Positions 12,559-12,682 of a stretch of DNA of 12,682 nucleotides are shown here, one piece after another (the first letter of the stretch is position 1; every line of letters starts with the position of its first letter). Source of the DNA: JBJXGF01 sp046153015. GTDB lineage: Bacteria; Actinomycetota; Acidimicrobiia; Acidimicrobiales; CAIXPF01. The notes beneath the pieces are model-generated. The model was not told the DNA's origin, ran no database searches, and saw only the letters and a program-made list of their open reading frames with translations. Location of the stretch: the NCBI GenBank assembly GCA_046153015.1, contig JBJXGF010000050.1, forward strand, positions 1 through 12,682, given 5' to 3'. The position numbers and the translations under genes were made by a program.

Positions 12559-12682
12559 GTAAAAATAAAACCCACCCCCTACCAAAAATAAGCCTTATAA
12601 TAATTCTCTTTTTTCAGACTAAAATCATATCTTTTACTTTTATCTATATACTTTTGCTGTTTTTTTATTTCAGGTTAATGAC
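12434..12682. other. Foreign AT-rich, eukaryotic-looking segment (probable chimeric join)
   Basis: Hand counts give 77% GC at 12301-12360, 52% at 12421-12480, 45% at 12481-12540 and about 27% at 12541-12682. The segment holds the Asn/Thr-rich frame described above and, from 12559, sequence like a spliceosomal intron: GTAAAA at the 5' side and TTTTTTCAG (ending 12617) or TTTTTTTATTTCAG (ending 12673) as pyrimidine-rich 3' splice sites. Nothing bacterial is visible. A contig chimera is likeliest; transfer of DNA between kingdoms is a remote alternative. Confidence 0.75.
12559..12673 (+). other. Putative spliceosomal intron
   Basis: GAG|GTAAAA at 12556-12564 fits a 5' splice site. Two 3' sites are possible: CAG ending at 12617 (59-nt intron) or CAG ending at 12673 (115-nt intron). 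ACTAAAA at 12619-12625 resembles a branch-point sequence and would serve the longer version, with a pyrimidine-rich stretch between. The first option leaves a very hydrophobic, Ile/Phe-rich frame, so the longer one is slightly preferred. Confidence 0.35.

Noticed and set aside
1..12682. tRNA, rRNA, CRISPR array, transposase, phage or toxin-antitoxin genes
   Set aside because: No cloverleaf, regular spaced repeats, integrase/transposase motifs or small paired frames were found in the gaps, all of which except the last are under 140 bases.

Overview
The first ~12.35 kb are very GC-rich (77% in the 60 bases at 12301-12360, counted by hand) and gene-dense. GTG/TTG starts, GC-rich hairpins without U-tracts and the protein families present point to a high-GC actinobacterium. 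The mix of a Liv-type binding protein, a FabG3-like SDR, a BVMO and an Rv2258c-like methyltransferase would suit an uncultured Acidimicrobiia-like lineage, but that placement is an inference. The last ~250-290 bases look eukaryotic: GC falls to about 27% over 12541-12682, a Thr/Asn-rich reading frame appears, and it is followed by intron-like splice signals. The contig is most simply read as a bacterial fragment joined to a piece of eukaryotic DNA near 12390-12445.

Layout. Plus strand, left: the 3' part of a branched-chain-amino-acid-type ABC substrate-binding protein (2-1303), a strong hairpin, a classical SDR resembling 3alpha/20beta-hydroxysteroid dehydrogenases (1393-2202), and a soluble tandem-PAS histidine kinase of the HisKA_3/NarL type (2339-3808). 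Minus strand, middle, read right to left: a carboxymuconolactone-decarboxylase/AhpD-fold protein (9826-9191), a 939-residue STAND/LAL-type ATPase regulator with no LuxR helix-turn-helix at its C-terminus (9112-6293), a winged-helix plus SAM methyltransferase (6209-5139), and a three-PAS protein with no output domain (5044-3857). Plus strand, right: a Baeyer-Villiger-type flavin monooxygenase (9912-11513) divergent from the AhpD-fold gene, overlapped by a small SAM methyltransferase (11506-12327).

How the genes may work together. SDR (alcohol to ketone) and BVMO (ketone to ester/lactone) are chemically consecutive steps, and the binding protein could supply a substrate, so a role in catabolism of a cyclic or steroid/terpenoid-like compound is plausible but unproven. 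The regulators are the more unusual part. The histidine kinase and the PAS-only protein are convergent paralogues sharing two PAS domains, so one is a sensor module without a transmitter. A perfect 29-bp repeat sits just downstream of two minus-strand genes, and strong palindromes lie in the gaps around the LAL-type regulator gene. No tRNA, rRNA, CRISPR array, transposase or prophage gene was seen.
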